Origin: Phaeobacter sp. 11ANDIMAR09
GTDB lineage: Bacteria; Pseudomonadota; Alphaproteobacteria; Rhodobacterales; Rhodobacteraceae
DNA: 64,000 nt
Assembly (NCBI RefSeq): GCF_001294455.1
Contig: NZ_LIKT01000006.1
Coordinates: 62,001 to 126,000, forward strand
Direction of reading: 5' to 3'
The notes beneath the pieces are model-generated. The model saw only the letters and a list, made by a program, of their open reading frames with translations. It searched no databases and was not told the origin of the DNA. Each line of letters starts with the position of its first letter. Position 1 is the first letter of the stretch. Made by a program: the position numbers and the translations under genes. Shown piece after piece: positions 1 to 7,663 of the stretch.

Positions 1-25
1 AGATCTCCGGTGGTGAGGGGGCGCA

Positions 26-44
26 CGCCGCGCAAAGCGCGGCG
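26..44. repeat. GC-rich hairpin in the 3' flank of the GAPDH gene
   Basis: An 8-bp perfect inverted repeat (26-33 pairs with 37-44, loop AAA). It lies downstream of the minus-strand GAPDH gene in a 110-base stretch with no gene. There is no clear T-run after it, so it may be an intergenic palindrome of the kind seen elsewhere in this window rather than a simple terminator. Confidence 0.4.
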
Positions 45-110
45 CCGGGCCCAACGGGAGCTCTGCAGCTTTGCTGCTGTGGCGACGGGCGGGAGCCATC
101 CCTCTTTTGG

Positions 111-1097
111 TTAGCTTCTGGCCATCAGCTGGGCGACATCTAGCATGCGGGCGGAAAACCCCCATTCATTGTCATACCAGCCAAAGACCCGCGCTTGCCG
201 CGCGCCAATCATGCGGATTTCCGGTGCGGCCAGCACCAAGGATTCCGGTCGGGCCCGCAGATCCGAAGATACCAGTGGCATCTCGGTCCAGCCCAGGACT
301 TCAGCGCTGTGACAGCCCGCCTTCAGGGTGGAAAGGAAATCGACCTCATCCATGGGCTCTTGTAGCTGGGCGACCAGATCCACCGCCGAGACACTGGCAG
401 TCGGCACTCGCACCGCTGCCCCGCTGATCCTGCCCTTCAGGTGCGGCAGCACCTCGTCGATCAGATGGGTGGCAGAACTGGTGGTGGGCACCATCGACAG
501 AGCCCCGGCCCGCGAACGGGCAAAATCGCCACGCGGCGCATCCACCATGGGCTGCGAGTTGGTATAGCAATGGATGGTGGTCATATGGGCGCTGGCAATG
601 CCGGCAATCTCATCCACCAGCTTGACCAGTGGCGCCAGGCCATTGGTGGTACAGGAGGCGTTTGAGACAATCCGCGCCGCTCCAAGCTGGTCCTCATTGG
701 CGCCATAGACCACCGTCAGCTCGGCGGCGGGCGAGGGACCTGAGATCAGCACCTTGGCGGCCCCCGCCGCCAGGCCACGCTGGGCCACATCCGAACTGCG
801 GGCAATGCCGGTGCAGTCCAGCACCACATCAACCCCAGAAAGATCGACACGGGTAAGATTATCCTCGTGGCGCATCTCGATAGCCTGATCCAGCACGTGG
901 AGCTGGCCGTCACTATGGGTCACTGCATGGGGAAAGGGGCCAAAGGTGCTGTCATATTGAAACAGATAGGCGCACATTTCCAGCGGCGCGATATCATTGA
1001 TCAACACGACCTCGACACCCTCGCCGCGCGCGGTGGTAAGGATCTGGCGCAAAATGGCACGGCCGATACGTCCAAACCCATTGATGGCAATTTTCAT
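111..1097 (-). CDS. gap: glyceraldehyde-3-phosphate dehydrogenase (type I) paralogue
   Basis: A 328-residue enzyme that would interconvert glyceraldehyde-3-phosphate and 1,3-bisphosphoglycerate with NAD(P) in the cytosol. The N-terminal Rossmann signature INGFGRIGR is at residues 5-13 and the catalytic cysteine is Cys149 in ASCTTNGLAP. Most GAPDHs have a second Cys four residues after the catalytic one; here it is Gly. The C-terminal signature WYDNEWGFS is present. The start at 1097 is chosen because the family N-terminus MKIAINGFG begins there; the frame is open further upstream but that part does not look like the family. It stands alone, without pgk or tkt beside it, so it may be a secondary or gluconeogenic GAPDH. 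Erythrose-4-phosphate dehydrogenase is a less likely alternative. Confidence 0.9.
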   Translation of the reverse strand: MKIAINGFGRIGRAILRQILTTARGEGVEVVLINDIAPLEMCAYLFQYDSTFGPFPHAVTHSDGQLHVLDQAIEMRHEDNLTRVDLSGVDVVLDCTGIARSSDVAQRGLAAGAAKVLISGPSPAAELTVVYGANEDQLGAARIVSNASCTTNGLAPLVKLVDEIAGIASAHMTTIHCYTNSQPMVDAPRGDFARSRAGALSMVPTTSSATHLIDEVLPHLKGRISGAAVRVPTASVSAVDLVAQLQEPMDEVDFLSTLKAGCHSAEVLGWTEMPLVSSDLRARPESLVLAAPEIRMIGARQARVFGWYDNEWGFSARMLDVAQLMARS

Positions 1098-1208
1098 GAG
1101 CGCAACTCTCTGGCGTTCCGGATGGCGCCCAAAGGGGCGCGGGACCGGACTCTGTTGAACGAAGGTCCGGCGCAGCACATGGGACCGCAGGACCGTGAGG
1201 GAATAGGG

Positions 1209-1571
1209 TCAGTTCCGGGGGCAGATCAGGGTGGCATAATAGGCCCCGGTGATGTCACGATACAGCGTGTCGATATTGGCGCTGCAGCCAGTGGCCCCGC
1301 GAAAGGCGCGTACCGCCTGCCGGGCGCTCAGCACCGCAGGCGGGCGGTGGGGCAACAGTGCCTCATTCAACCGGATCGCCCGATGAAATCCCGGAGCCTG
1401 CTCGGCTGGGGCAACAACCCAGTTGCGGCCCAGAACCGTGACCTGTTTGGCCTCTTCCTGTGCTGCCACGGTCTGGGGCATCAGGCTGCTGGCCAGGGTG
1501 ACAGCAAGCGCGGCCACCAGGCTCAGGGGGCGTTTGGAGGTCGGTCTTGCGGATGGGCGACTTGTGATCAT
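1209..1571 (-). CDS. small secreted protein of unknown function
   Basis: A 120-residue protein with a basic N-terminus, a hydrophobic segment (about residues 16-30) and an AxA-type cleavage site near TVAAQ, so it is probably exported to the periplasm. The mature part is about 83 residues and has two cysteines, one in GATGCSAN and one in the C-terminal LICPRN, which could form a disulfide. No family was recognised. It lies 111 bp upstream of the GAPDH gene on the same strand, with no visible functional link. Confidence 0.65.
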   Translation of the reverse strand: MITSRPSARPTSKRPLSLVAALAVTLASSLMPQTVAAQEEAKQVTVLGRNWVVAPAEQAPGFHRAIRLNEALLPHRPPAVLSARQAVRAFRGATGCSANIDTLYRDITGAYYATLICPRN

Positions 1572-1749
1572 CAGGAAAAACTCCGGCAGTCAAAAGCATT
1601 TGCCTCAGCCTAGCGCTGGGGCCTGGCTTTGCAATGGGCATCTCCGCCAGTTGGCACAAAGAATGCGGCAACCTGCGGGATCTGACAAAAGAGTGTATTG
1701 CCTTAATGGCCCTGCCAGGGGTTGTCCCCGGGGATGGCCTGCACTTGCG

Positions 1750-2574
1750 CTACAGAGAGAGAGGCATGTGCCGATTTACATCTTTGTAGAGCAGATAGCG
1801 GAAGGGGCCGGGACCGGCGGCATAGCAGGCCTGCGGGCAAAAGGCGCGCAGCCACATGAAATCCCCGGCTTCGACCTCGACCCAGTCCTTGTTCAGCAGA
1901 TAGACCGCCTTACCCTCAAGCACATAGAGCCCGTGCTCCATCACATGGGTCTCTTCAAAGGGAATGACGCCGCCGGGCTGGAAGGTGACGATGGTGACAT
2001 GCATGTCGTGCGACATGTCCTCTGGATCCATAAAGCGGGTGGTGGCCCAGCGTCCCTCGGTGTCAGGCATGGCATTGGGGGCGATGTCCTGCTCGTTGCA
2101 GGTAAAGGCGCGGGGTTTGTCTATGCCGGGGGCGTCCTGCCAGCGTTTGCGGATCCAGTGGAAGTTGGCGCTGGTCTCACTTCTGTTGTGCAGGGTCCAG
2201 TTGCTGCCCGCGGGCAGATAGGCAAAGCTGCCAGATCTAAGGGTCTGAACTGCGCCCTCAATGCTGATTTGCAGGCTGCCTTCGGTGACAAACAGCGCGC
2301 TTTGCGCAGCCTCATCGCTTTCGGGGCTGTCTGAGCCGCCACCGGGCTGCAGTTCGACAATATATTGCGAGAAGGTTTCGGCAAATCCAGTCATTGGCCG
2401 GGCGATGACCCACATGCGCATGCCCCACCATCCCGGCAGGAAAGAGGTGGTGATATCGCGCATGGTGCCGCCGGGCAGCACCGCATAGGCCTCGGTAAAG
2501 ACCGCGCGCCCGGTGAGCAGTTGATCCTGGCCGGGCAGGCCGCCTTTGGGGGTGAAATAGCTGCTCTGGCTCAT
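1750..2574 (-). CDS. (S)-ureidoglycine aminohydrolase-like bicupin
   Basis: A 274-residue bicupin. The C-terminal cupin closely follows E. coli AllE/YlbA: EETHVMEHG at 207-215 and PQACYA at 247-252 supply the expected metal ligands Glu208, His210, His214 and Gln248. AllE-type enzymes release ammonia from (S)-ureidoglycine in allantoin breakdown, using Mn2+. The N-terminal cupin (about 70-135) lacks a full metal set, as is normal for the family. No allantoinase, allantoate amidohydrolase or urate gene is in the window, so the true substrate may be another ureido or amino compound linked to the neighbouring Rieske oxygenase and GS-like ligase. It is on the same strand as the IclR gene, 205 bp downstream of it. 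Confidence 0.75.
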   Translation of the reverse strand: MSQSSYFTPKGGLPGQDQLLTGRAVFTEAYAVLPGGTMRDITTSFLPGWWGMRMWVIARPMTGFAETFSQYIVELQPGGGSDSPESDEAAQSALFVTEGSLQISIEGAVQTLRSGSFAYLPAGSNWTLHNRSETSANFHWIRKRWQDAPGIDKPRAFTCNEQDIAPNAMPDTEGRWATTRFMDPEDMSHDMHVTIVTFQPGGVIPFEETHVMEHGLYVLEGKAVYLLNKDWVEVEAGDFMWLRAFCPQACYAAGPGPFRYLLYKDVNRHMPLSL

Positions 2575-2779
2575 GTCGCGTTCCTATTGCTCGCTGTCCC
2601 GCCAGTGAGGGCAGGTCAGGACCAATATGCGCCTGTCGCGAGGTGGCTCCAAGCGGCGCCGCGCTGATAACAACCTTCGCGTTTTTTTGAAAACGATCCA
2701 TGGTTTGAATAAGATCCTAAAGACCGGGCAGAGGCACAATCAGGCTGCAACTGCACGGCCTTTGAGGCAAGCGGCAGGA

Positions 2780-3556
2780 TCAGAGATCATCAACCGCATG
2801 GGTCTGGCGCAACTCAGCGGCACAGAGCTGCAGCCCCTGCAGCAATTCTTCGGCCTTGGGTCCAGTGGCCAACCCTCCCGGAGCGGAGCTGCCCAGAACC
2901 ACGGGGGTTTTTCCCGGGCGCGACAGGGGCACGGCATAGCCGACAATGCCGGGTTCGAATTCGCTGTCGGTCAGGCAGTAGCCCTGGCTGCGGGCCTGCT
3001 CCACCTGGGCCAGGATCGCCTCCGGGTTCAGTAGCGATTGTACCGTATGCTGCGGGATTTCCGCCCCCTGTACCAGCGCCTCGGCGTCCGCCTGTGGCAG
3101 ACAGCTCATCAGCATTCTGCCAAGGCTGGTATGCAGCAGCGGAATATGCGCGCCGGGGGTAAAGCCATAGGTCACAGGGCCGCCTTCGGTGGTGGATTGC
3201 GCCAGCAACAAGACCCGCCCGCGGTCCAATGTGGCCAGGCTGAGCTCCGCCCCCAGTTTGCGGGCATGTTGGTTCAGCACCGGCTGGACCCGGCGGCCAA
3301 ATTGATTGCCCTGCAAAAACCCGCCGGCCAGCGCCAGAACCCGCGGGGTGAGCGACAGCATGCGCCCCTGTTGGCGCAGATAGCCGGCCTGAACCAGTGT
3401 CAGCGCGCCACGTCGCGCCGTAGCGCGATCTTGATTCGTGCGACGGGCAATTTCCGCCAATGTCATGCAGGGGGTTGCGGCATCGAACACAGCCAGAACA
3501 GATAAGCCTTTGGCAAAGCTGGAAGAAATATTTCGGTCTTGCACGTGTTTGGTCAT
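2780..3556 (-). CDS. IclR-family transcriptional regulator
   Basis: A 258-residue protein with the IclR layout: an N-terminal winged helix-turn-helix (about 12-75, including SSFAKGLSVLAVFD and MTLAEIARRTNQDRATARR) and a C-terminal effector-binding domain (about 80-255, including PLLHTSLGRMLMS and GYCLTDSEFEPGIVGYAVPL). IclR proteins usually control a divergent catabolic operon. This gene diverges from the Rieske oxygenase/GS-like pair with a 166-bp gap and is followed by the bicupin gene, so both are the natural targets. The effector cannot be told from sequence. Confidence 0.88.
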   Translation of the reverse strand: MTKHVQDRNISSSFAKGLSVLAVFDAATPCMTLAEIARRTNQDRATARRGALTLVQAGYLRQQGRMLSLTPRVLALAGGFLQGNQFGRRVQPVLNQHARKLGAELSLATLDRGRVLLLAQSTTEGGPVTYGFTPGAHIPLLHTSLGRMLMSCLPQADAEALVQGAEIPQHTVQSLLNPEAILAQVEQARSQGYCLTDSEFEPGIVGYAVPLSRPGKTPVVLGSSAPGGLATGPKAEELLQGLQLCAAELRQTHAVDDL

Positions 3557-3641
3557 GTGATCCGTCGTCTGTCTTTACTGAAATGATTTTGCTGACCTTG
3601 ACAATGGCCGATACACACAACAAAACTTGATCGTATTTAAT

Positions 3642-3659
3642 AACATATGTTCGTATGTT
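3642..3659. promoter_or_regulatory. palindromic operator candidate between IclR gene and Rieske gene
   Basis: AACATATGTT (3642-3651) is a perfect 10-bp palindrome, and AACATA (3642-3647) is mirrored again by TATGTT (3654-3659). The site sits in the divergent promoter region, in the most AT-rich part of the local sequence. IclR proteins bind palindromes of about this size in such gaps. This is inference from position and symmetry only. Confidence 0.4.
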
Positions 3660-3722
3660 GAACCAAGTCAACTAGGTTAAAATACGTAGCCTTTGATCGC
3701 TCCGCAAAAGAAAGACCCGTCC

Positions 3723-5072
3723 ATGATCAGCCAGGAAATGAACGACAGCCTCACCCGTGTCGGCAAAGGCAGCGATGCCGGAGAGGTCTTGCGGCGGTAT
3801 TGGCAACCGGCAGCGCTCTTGGATGAGCTGGAGGGCGCCCGCCCAGTGGTGCCGGTGCGCCTGCTGGGAGAGGATCTTGTGTTGTTTCGCGACAGTGAGG
3901 GTGAGTTGGGACTGATCGGGCGCCATTGCCCGCATCGCGGTGCGGATATGTGCTTTGGCCGCCTCGAGAACAACGGGCTGCGCTGCCCCTTCCATGGCTG
4001 GCATTTCAACCGTGCAGGCCAATGCGTTGAACAGCCCGGCGAGCCGGAAGGCAGCCGGATGCACAAACAGATCCAAAGCGCCGCCTATCCGGTGGTCGAG
4101 AGAAACGGCATTATCTGGGCCTATATGGGACCGGGGGAGCCTCCGGCTTTTCCGGCGCTCGATTGTTTTCGCGCGCCCACCAGTCATGTCTTTGCCTTCA
4201 AAGGACTCTGGCAGTGCAACTGGCTGCAGGCGATGGAAGTGGGGATTGACCCGGCCCATGCTTCCTTCTTGCATCGGTTCCTGCAGGACGAAGACCCGGC
4301 CGAGGCCTATGGCAAGCAATTCCGCGATACAGCCGGCAATACCGAAATCCCGATGACCAAGCTGTTGCGCGATTTTCCGCGCCCCGAAATCACAGCGGAA
4401 GAGGCGGATCACGGGCTCAGGATCACCGCCCTGCGGCATTTGGGGGATGGGCGCACCCATGTGCGGATCACCAATCAGATCTTCCCCGAGGCGATCTGCA
4501 TTCCGATGTCGCGCGAGATGACCATCACCCAGTGGCATGTGCCGATTGATGATGAGAACTGCTATTGGTATTCGATGTTCACCAGCTTTGATCAACCCGT
4601 AAACAAGGCGCTGATGCGTGAACAGCGCCTGAAAGAGCACCGCCTGCCGGACTATGCGCCGCTGAAGGGGCGTCATAACAACTATGGCTTTGACCCACAG
4701 GAGCAGCAGCGCGAGACCTATACCGGCATGGGGCTGGACATCAACGTGCATGACCAATGGGCCGTGGAAAGCATGGGCGCCATTCAGGACCGCACCCAGG
4801 AGCATCTGGGTAAGTCGGATGTGGCCATCATCCGCTATCGGCGCCAGCTGCGCGCCGCGATTGCGGCGGTCAAGGAGGGGCGGGATCAGGATCTGCCGAT
4901 GTATGGCGGGCTGGATCTTGCGACGCTGTTTGGGCCAATCTCCAACGATTCCATTGCACAGGATGGCGATTGGCAACGGGCCGCGCAGCAGGCAGATCAG
5001 AGCCGCCGGGGCGGCTGTCCTTGGGATGCCAGGGTTGCGCAGGCTGCAGATCAAGACACGGCGCCTGGCTGA
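3723..5072 (+). CDS. Rieske non-heme iron ring-hydroxylating oxygenase, alpha subunit (phthalate dioxygenase type)
   Basis: A 449-residue oxygenase. The Rieske [2Fe-2S] ligands are Cys69, His71, Cys88 and His91 (C-x-H-x16-C-x2-H). The catalytic iron motif is MEVGIDPAHASFLH, giving His179 and His184 as ligands and Asp176 as the electron bridge. Size and layout resemble single-component oxygenases of the phthalate 4,5-dioxygenase/demethylase branch, which act with a separate reductase. No ferredoxin or reductase gene is nearby, so the electron donor must be encoded elsewhere. The first ATG (3723) is used; the frame is open from a TTG at 3693, but neither has a strong ribosome site. A GS-like ligase gene follows 152 bp downstream. 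The substrate is unknown. Confidence 0.85.
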   Translation: MISQEMNDSLTRVGKGSDAGEVLRRYWQPAALLDELEGARPVVPVRLLGEDLVLFRDSEGELGLIGRHCPHRGADMCFGRLENNGLRCPFHGWHFNRAGQCVEQPGEPEGSRMHKQIQSAAYPVVERNGIIWAYMGPGEPPAFPALDCFRAPTSHVFAFKGLWQCNWLQAMEVGIDPAHASFLHRFLQDEDPAEAYGKQFRDTAGNTEIPMTKLLRDFPRPEITAEEADHGLRITALRHLGDGRTHVRITNQIFPEAICIPMSREMTITQWHVPIDDENCYWYSMFTSFDQPVNKALMREQRLKEHRLPDYAPLKGRHNNYGFDPQEQQRETYTGMGLDINVHDQWAVESMGAIQDRTQEHLGKSDVAIIRYRRQLRAAIAAVKEGRDQDLPMYGGLDLATLFGPISNDSIAQDGDWQRAAQQADQSRRGGCPWDARVAQAADQDTAPG

Positions 5073-5224
5073 AGTGCTGCCTATTCCCAGAGCAAAGGGG
5101 GATTACCTTACGGCAGAATTACCGCGCTGCCCGGTGCAGGGCGCTATTGCTAGTGACCTTCAACGCGCACAGCGGCAGGATGCCCCCAAGGTGAACCACT
5201 AGCCGCAAAGGACATGACGACGCA

Positions 5225-6685
5225 ATGACTTATGATCTGGCAACAGGGCGACTGGCCCGCAGGGGGCTGCTTGAGTCACAGGCGTTGCAACAGGCGCAGG
5301 CGGTTCTGGACGCTGCCAAGGCGGCCGGGATTGAAACCCTGCGTGTGCTCTTTGTCGATCAGCACGGCATCCTGCGGGGCAAAACCCTGGTGGCAGATGC
5401 CTTTGCCGGATTGTTTCGCACCGGGCTCAACATGCCCTCGACATTGTTGTTGAAAGATACCTCGCATCGCACCGCCTTTGGCGTCTGGGAGGGCGAACAG
5501 GGCGGTGACGTGGAGGGCTTTGTGCCGATGCGGGGCGCTGGGGATGTGCTGCTGGTGCCGCGCCCCGAAACATTTCGGGTGCTGCCTTGGTCGTCGCATT
5601 CCGCCTGGATCCTCTGCGATCCGGTGCAAAACGATGGCAGCGCCATCAGCTTTTCCTCAACCCAGGTTCTGCGCCATGCCATCGGCAGTCTGGATGCGCA
5701 GGGCCTGGAGGCGGTGTTTGGCCTTGAGGTGGAATTCCAGATCTTTGAACGGCTGGACCCGGCGCTGGACCATTGGCAGGGCAGTATGCCCGGCGCGCCG
5801 GTGGCAACCCGTAACCTGACACAGGGCCATCAGTTTCTGACCGAAAGCCGCTATAGCGACTGCGAGGCGGTGCTGGATGACATCCGCCGCAATGCGCAAG
5901 GATTGGGCCTGCAGCTGCGCTCGGTCGAGATCGAGATGGGACCAAGCCAATTCGAATTCACCTTTGCGCCGCTGCCTGCGCTGGAGCAGGCCGATGCCAT
6001 GGTGATGTTCCGCACCATGGTCAAAGAGGTCTGCGCCCGCGCAGGGTTGCACGCCAGCTTTATGGCGAAGCCGCGGCTGGAAAACGCCATGGCCAATGGC
6101 TGGCACCTGCATCAGTCACTGGTAGAGCGCAGCTCTGGGCGCAACCTCTTTGAACCCGCAGCTGATGGCAGTCTCAGTGCGCAGGCCTCGGGCTGGATTG
6201 CCGGACTGCTAAATCACGCGGCGGAATGCTCGCTGATGATTGCACCGACGGTGAACAGCTACAAACGCTATCTGCCCTATCAACTGGCGCCGGACCGCAT
6301 TCAATGGGGGCAGGACAATCGCGGCGCCATGCTGCGGGCCTTGATGCAGCCCAATGATGCCGCTTCGCGTATTGAAAACCGCGCGCCAGACAGTTCGGCC
6401 AACCCCTATTATGCCATTGCGGCGCAAATCCTTGCAGGCTCGGCCGGGATGGCGGCGGGGCTTCAGGCTCCGGCCCCGACCACCTCGCCCTACGGTGCAG
6501 GAGCGGAGCGTCTGCCACGCTCGCTGGGGCAGGCCTTGGAGGGGTTTTCCTCCTCAGAACTTTTTGCCAGCAGCCTGGGTGCGGAGTTTGTCAGCTACTT
6601 AACCCAGCTCAAGCGCTTTGAATGGAATCGCTACCTCAATACCGTCAGCGAGTGGGAGCAGGCGGAGTATTTCAACCTGTTCTGA
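5225..6685 (+). CDS. glutamine synthetase-like ligase (gamma-glutamyl-amine ligase type)
   Basis: A 486-residue GSI-fold protein. Metal-binding acidic residues are seen in LEVEFQIF (about 167-174) and EIEMGPSQFEFTF (about 235-247). The glutamate-site motif NGWHLHQS (291-298) is a variant of the canonical N-G-x-G-M-H-x-H and lacks part of the glycine-rich loop. The C-terminal ATP/cation motif appears as RIENRAPDSSANPYY. The adenylylation motif of true GlnA is not evident. Such divergent family members often glutamylate amines other than ammonia, such as putrescine, isopropylamine or aniline. Pairing with a Rieske oxygenase recalls aniline degradation, where a GS-like enzyme makes gamma-glutamylanilide for a Rieske dioxygenase. 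The substrate here is not known. Confidence 0.82.
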   Translation: MTYDLATGRLARRGLLESQALQQAQAVLDAAKAAGIETLRVLFVDQHGILRGKTLVADAFAGLFRTGLNMPSTLLLKDTSHRTAFGVWEGEQGGDVEGFVPMRGAGDVLLVPRPETFRVLPWSSHSAWILCDPVQNDGSAISFSSTQVLRHAIGSLDAQGLEAVFGLEVEFQIFERLDPALDHWQGSMPGAPVATRNLTQGHQFLTESRYSDCEAVLDDIRRNAQGLGLQLRSVEIEMGPSQFEFTFAPLPALEQADAMVMFRTMVKEVCARAGLHASFMAKPRLENAMANGWHLHQSLVERSSGRNLFEPAADGSLSAQASGWIAGLLNHAAECSLMIAPTVNSYKRYLPYQLAPDRIQWGQDNRGAMLRALMQPNDAASRIENRAPDSSANPYYAIAAQILAGSAGMAAGLQAPAPTTSPYGAGAERLPRSLGQALEGFSSSELFASSLGAEFVSYLTQLKRFEWNRYLNTVSEWEQAEYFNLF

Positions 6686-6790
6686 TCCGCTTTTATCTGG
6701 TTCAAGATTGTTATGAGTAAAAGCGACAAATCGGTGCGCATTTGCGCCTTGAACGCCTGTTATGGCGCTGGTACTTGTGGACCTGCGTAT

Positions 6791-6978
6791 TGGGGAGAAC
6801 CGGTGCTGCGTTTTTGAGCGTTTGCTTATCTGCGCAAGTCCGGTGCCGAAGGAGCAACCGCCCCGGAAACTCTCAGGCAGCAGGGACCTTATGCGCGCTA
6901 AAGACTCTGGAGAGAGCCTGTGAAACCCATAGGCCGCCGAAGGGATAACGATCTCAGGCACCTGGACAGAGGGGGCAT
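6791..6978 (+). promoter_or_regulatory. tandem glycine riboswitch (two aptamers) upstream of gcvH-gcvP
   Basis: Two copies of the glycine-aptamer signature lie in series. Aptamer 1 (about 6791-6889) has GGGGAGAACC, GCCGAAGGAGCAACC (6846-6860) and AAACTCTCAGGCA (6868-6880). Aptamer 2 (about 6904-6978) has GGAGAGAGCC, GCCGAAGGGATAAC (6937-6950) and ATCTCAGGCACC, closing with GGACAGAGG. This class normally switches on glycine cleavage genes when glycine is high. The aptamers end about 180 bases before gcvH; no further gene fits in that leader. Confidence 0.92.
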
Positions 6979-7158
6979 CAGACCGGGCGGCCGTCCTCTT
7001 TGGGGCGGGGCGCGAAGATGCCGGAGTGACTTGACCAGATCCCACTGATCAAGCCGGCCCCAGTTTTCGGCACTCTGCCCAGGGATTGGCAAGGGACCGG
7101 AAGGCCAGATCAAACCACCGGGCAGGCGCACCGGGGCAAGCAATAGGGGATAAGACAG

Positions 7159-7518
7159 ATGAAATTTACCGAAGAACACGAATGGCTGGACGTGGACGGC
7201 GATATTGTGACCGTGGGGATCACGGCCCATGCCGCCGAGCAGCTGGGCGATGTGGTCTTTATCGAGCTGCCCGAGGTCGGCGACGAATTTGCCAAGGATG
7301 ATGAGATCGTGGTGATTGAATCGGTCAAGGCCGCCTCTGACATCCTGTCGCCGCTGGACGGCGAAGTGGTCGAGGTCAACGCCGCCCTGACCGAGACCCC
7401 CGGCAAGGTGAATGAAGACCCACAGGGCGATGCCTGGTTCTTCAAGCTCAAGGTCGAAGACATGTCACCCATGGACGACTATATGGAAGAAGCCGCCTAT
7501 AAGGACTTCATCGGTTAA
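7159..7518 (+). CDS. gcvH: glycine cleavage system H protein
   Basis: A 119-residue lipoyl carrier that shuttles the aminomethyl group from glycine between the P, T and L proteins. The lipoylated lysine is Lys57 in the signature [10 protein letters not shown]. The N-terminus [10 protein letters not shown] and C-terminus are typical, so it is full length. It is the first gene after the tandem glycine riboswitch, where many alphaproteobacteria have gcvT first. A terminator-like hairpin separates it from gcvP. Confidence 0.96.
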   Translation: MKFTEEHEWLDVDGDIVTVGITAHAAEQLGDVVFIELPEVGDEFAKDDEIVVIESVKAASDILSPLDGEVVEVNAALTETPGKVNEDPQGDAWFFKLKVEDMSPMDDYMEEAAYKDFIG

Positions 7519-7525
7519 ACCCGCC

Positions 7526-7560
7526 CCCGCCGCGCCCCTGGTTCGGCGGGATTTCTTTTT
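7526..7560 (+). terminator. terminator-like hairpin between gcvH and gcvP
   Basis: A 7-bp stem (7526-7532 with 7544-7550) is followed by ATTTCTTTTT. It has the form of an intrinsic terminator but sits inside what should be one transcription unit, so it may attenuate gcvP relative to gcvH, or gcvP may have its own promoter. Confidence 0.6.
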
Positions 7561-7663
7561 CCAGCGCAGCGTTCAGGTCAGCCGCAACTGACACCGGGTT
7601 TGCCCGAATAAAAGCCTGCGCCCTGCGCTGTGCCTGCAACCTCTCCAGATCAACAGGACCCCT

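Noticed and set aside
2940-2965. GGGTTCGAATTC resembling the T-loop of a tRNA
   Set aside because: It lies inside the IclR coding sequence and no acceptor or anticodon stem can be formed around it.
3672-5054. A 460-codon minus-strand frame opposite the Rieske oxygenase
   Set aside because: The Rieske and iron motifs on the plus strand are complete; the antisense product has no recognisable domain.
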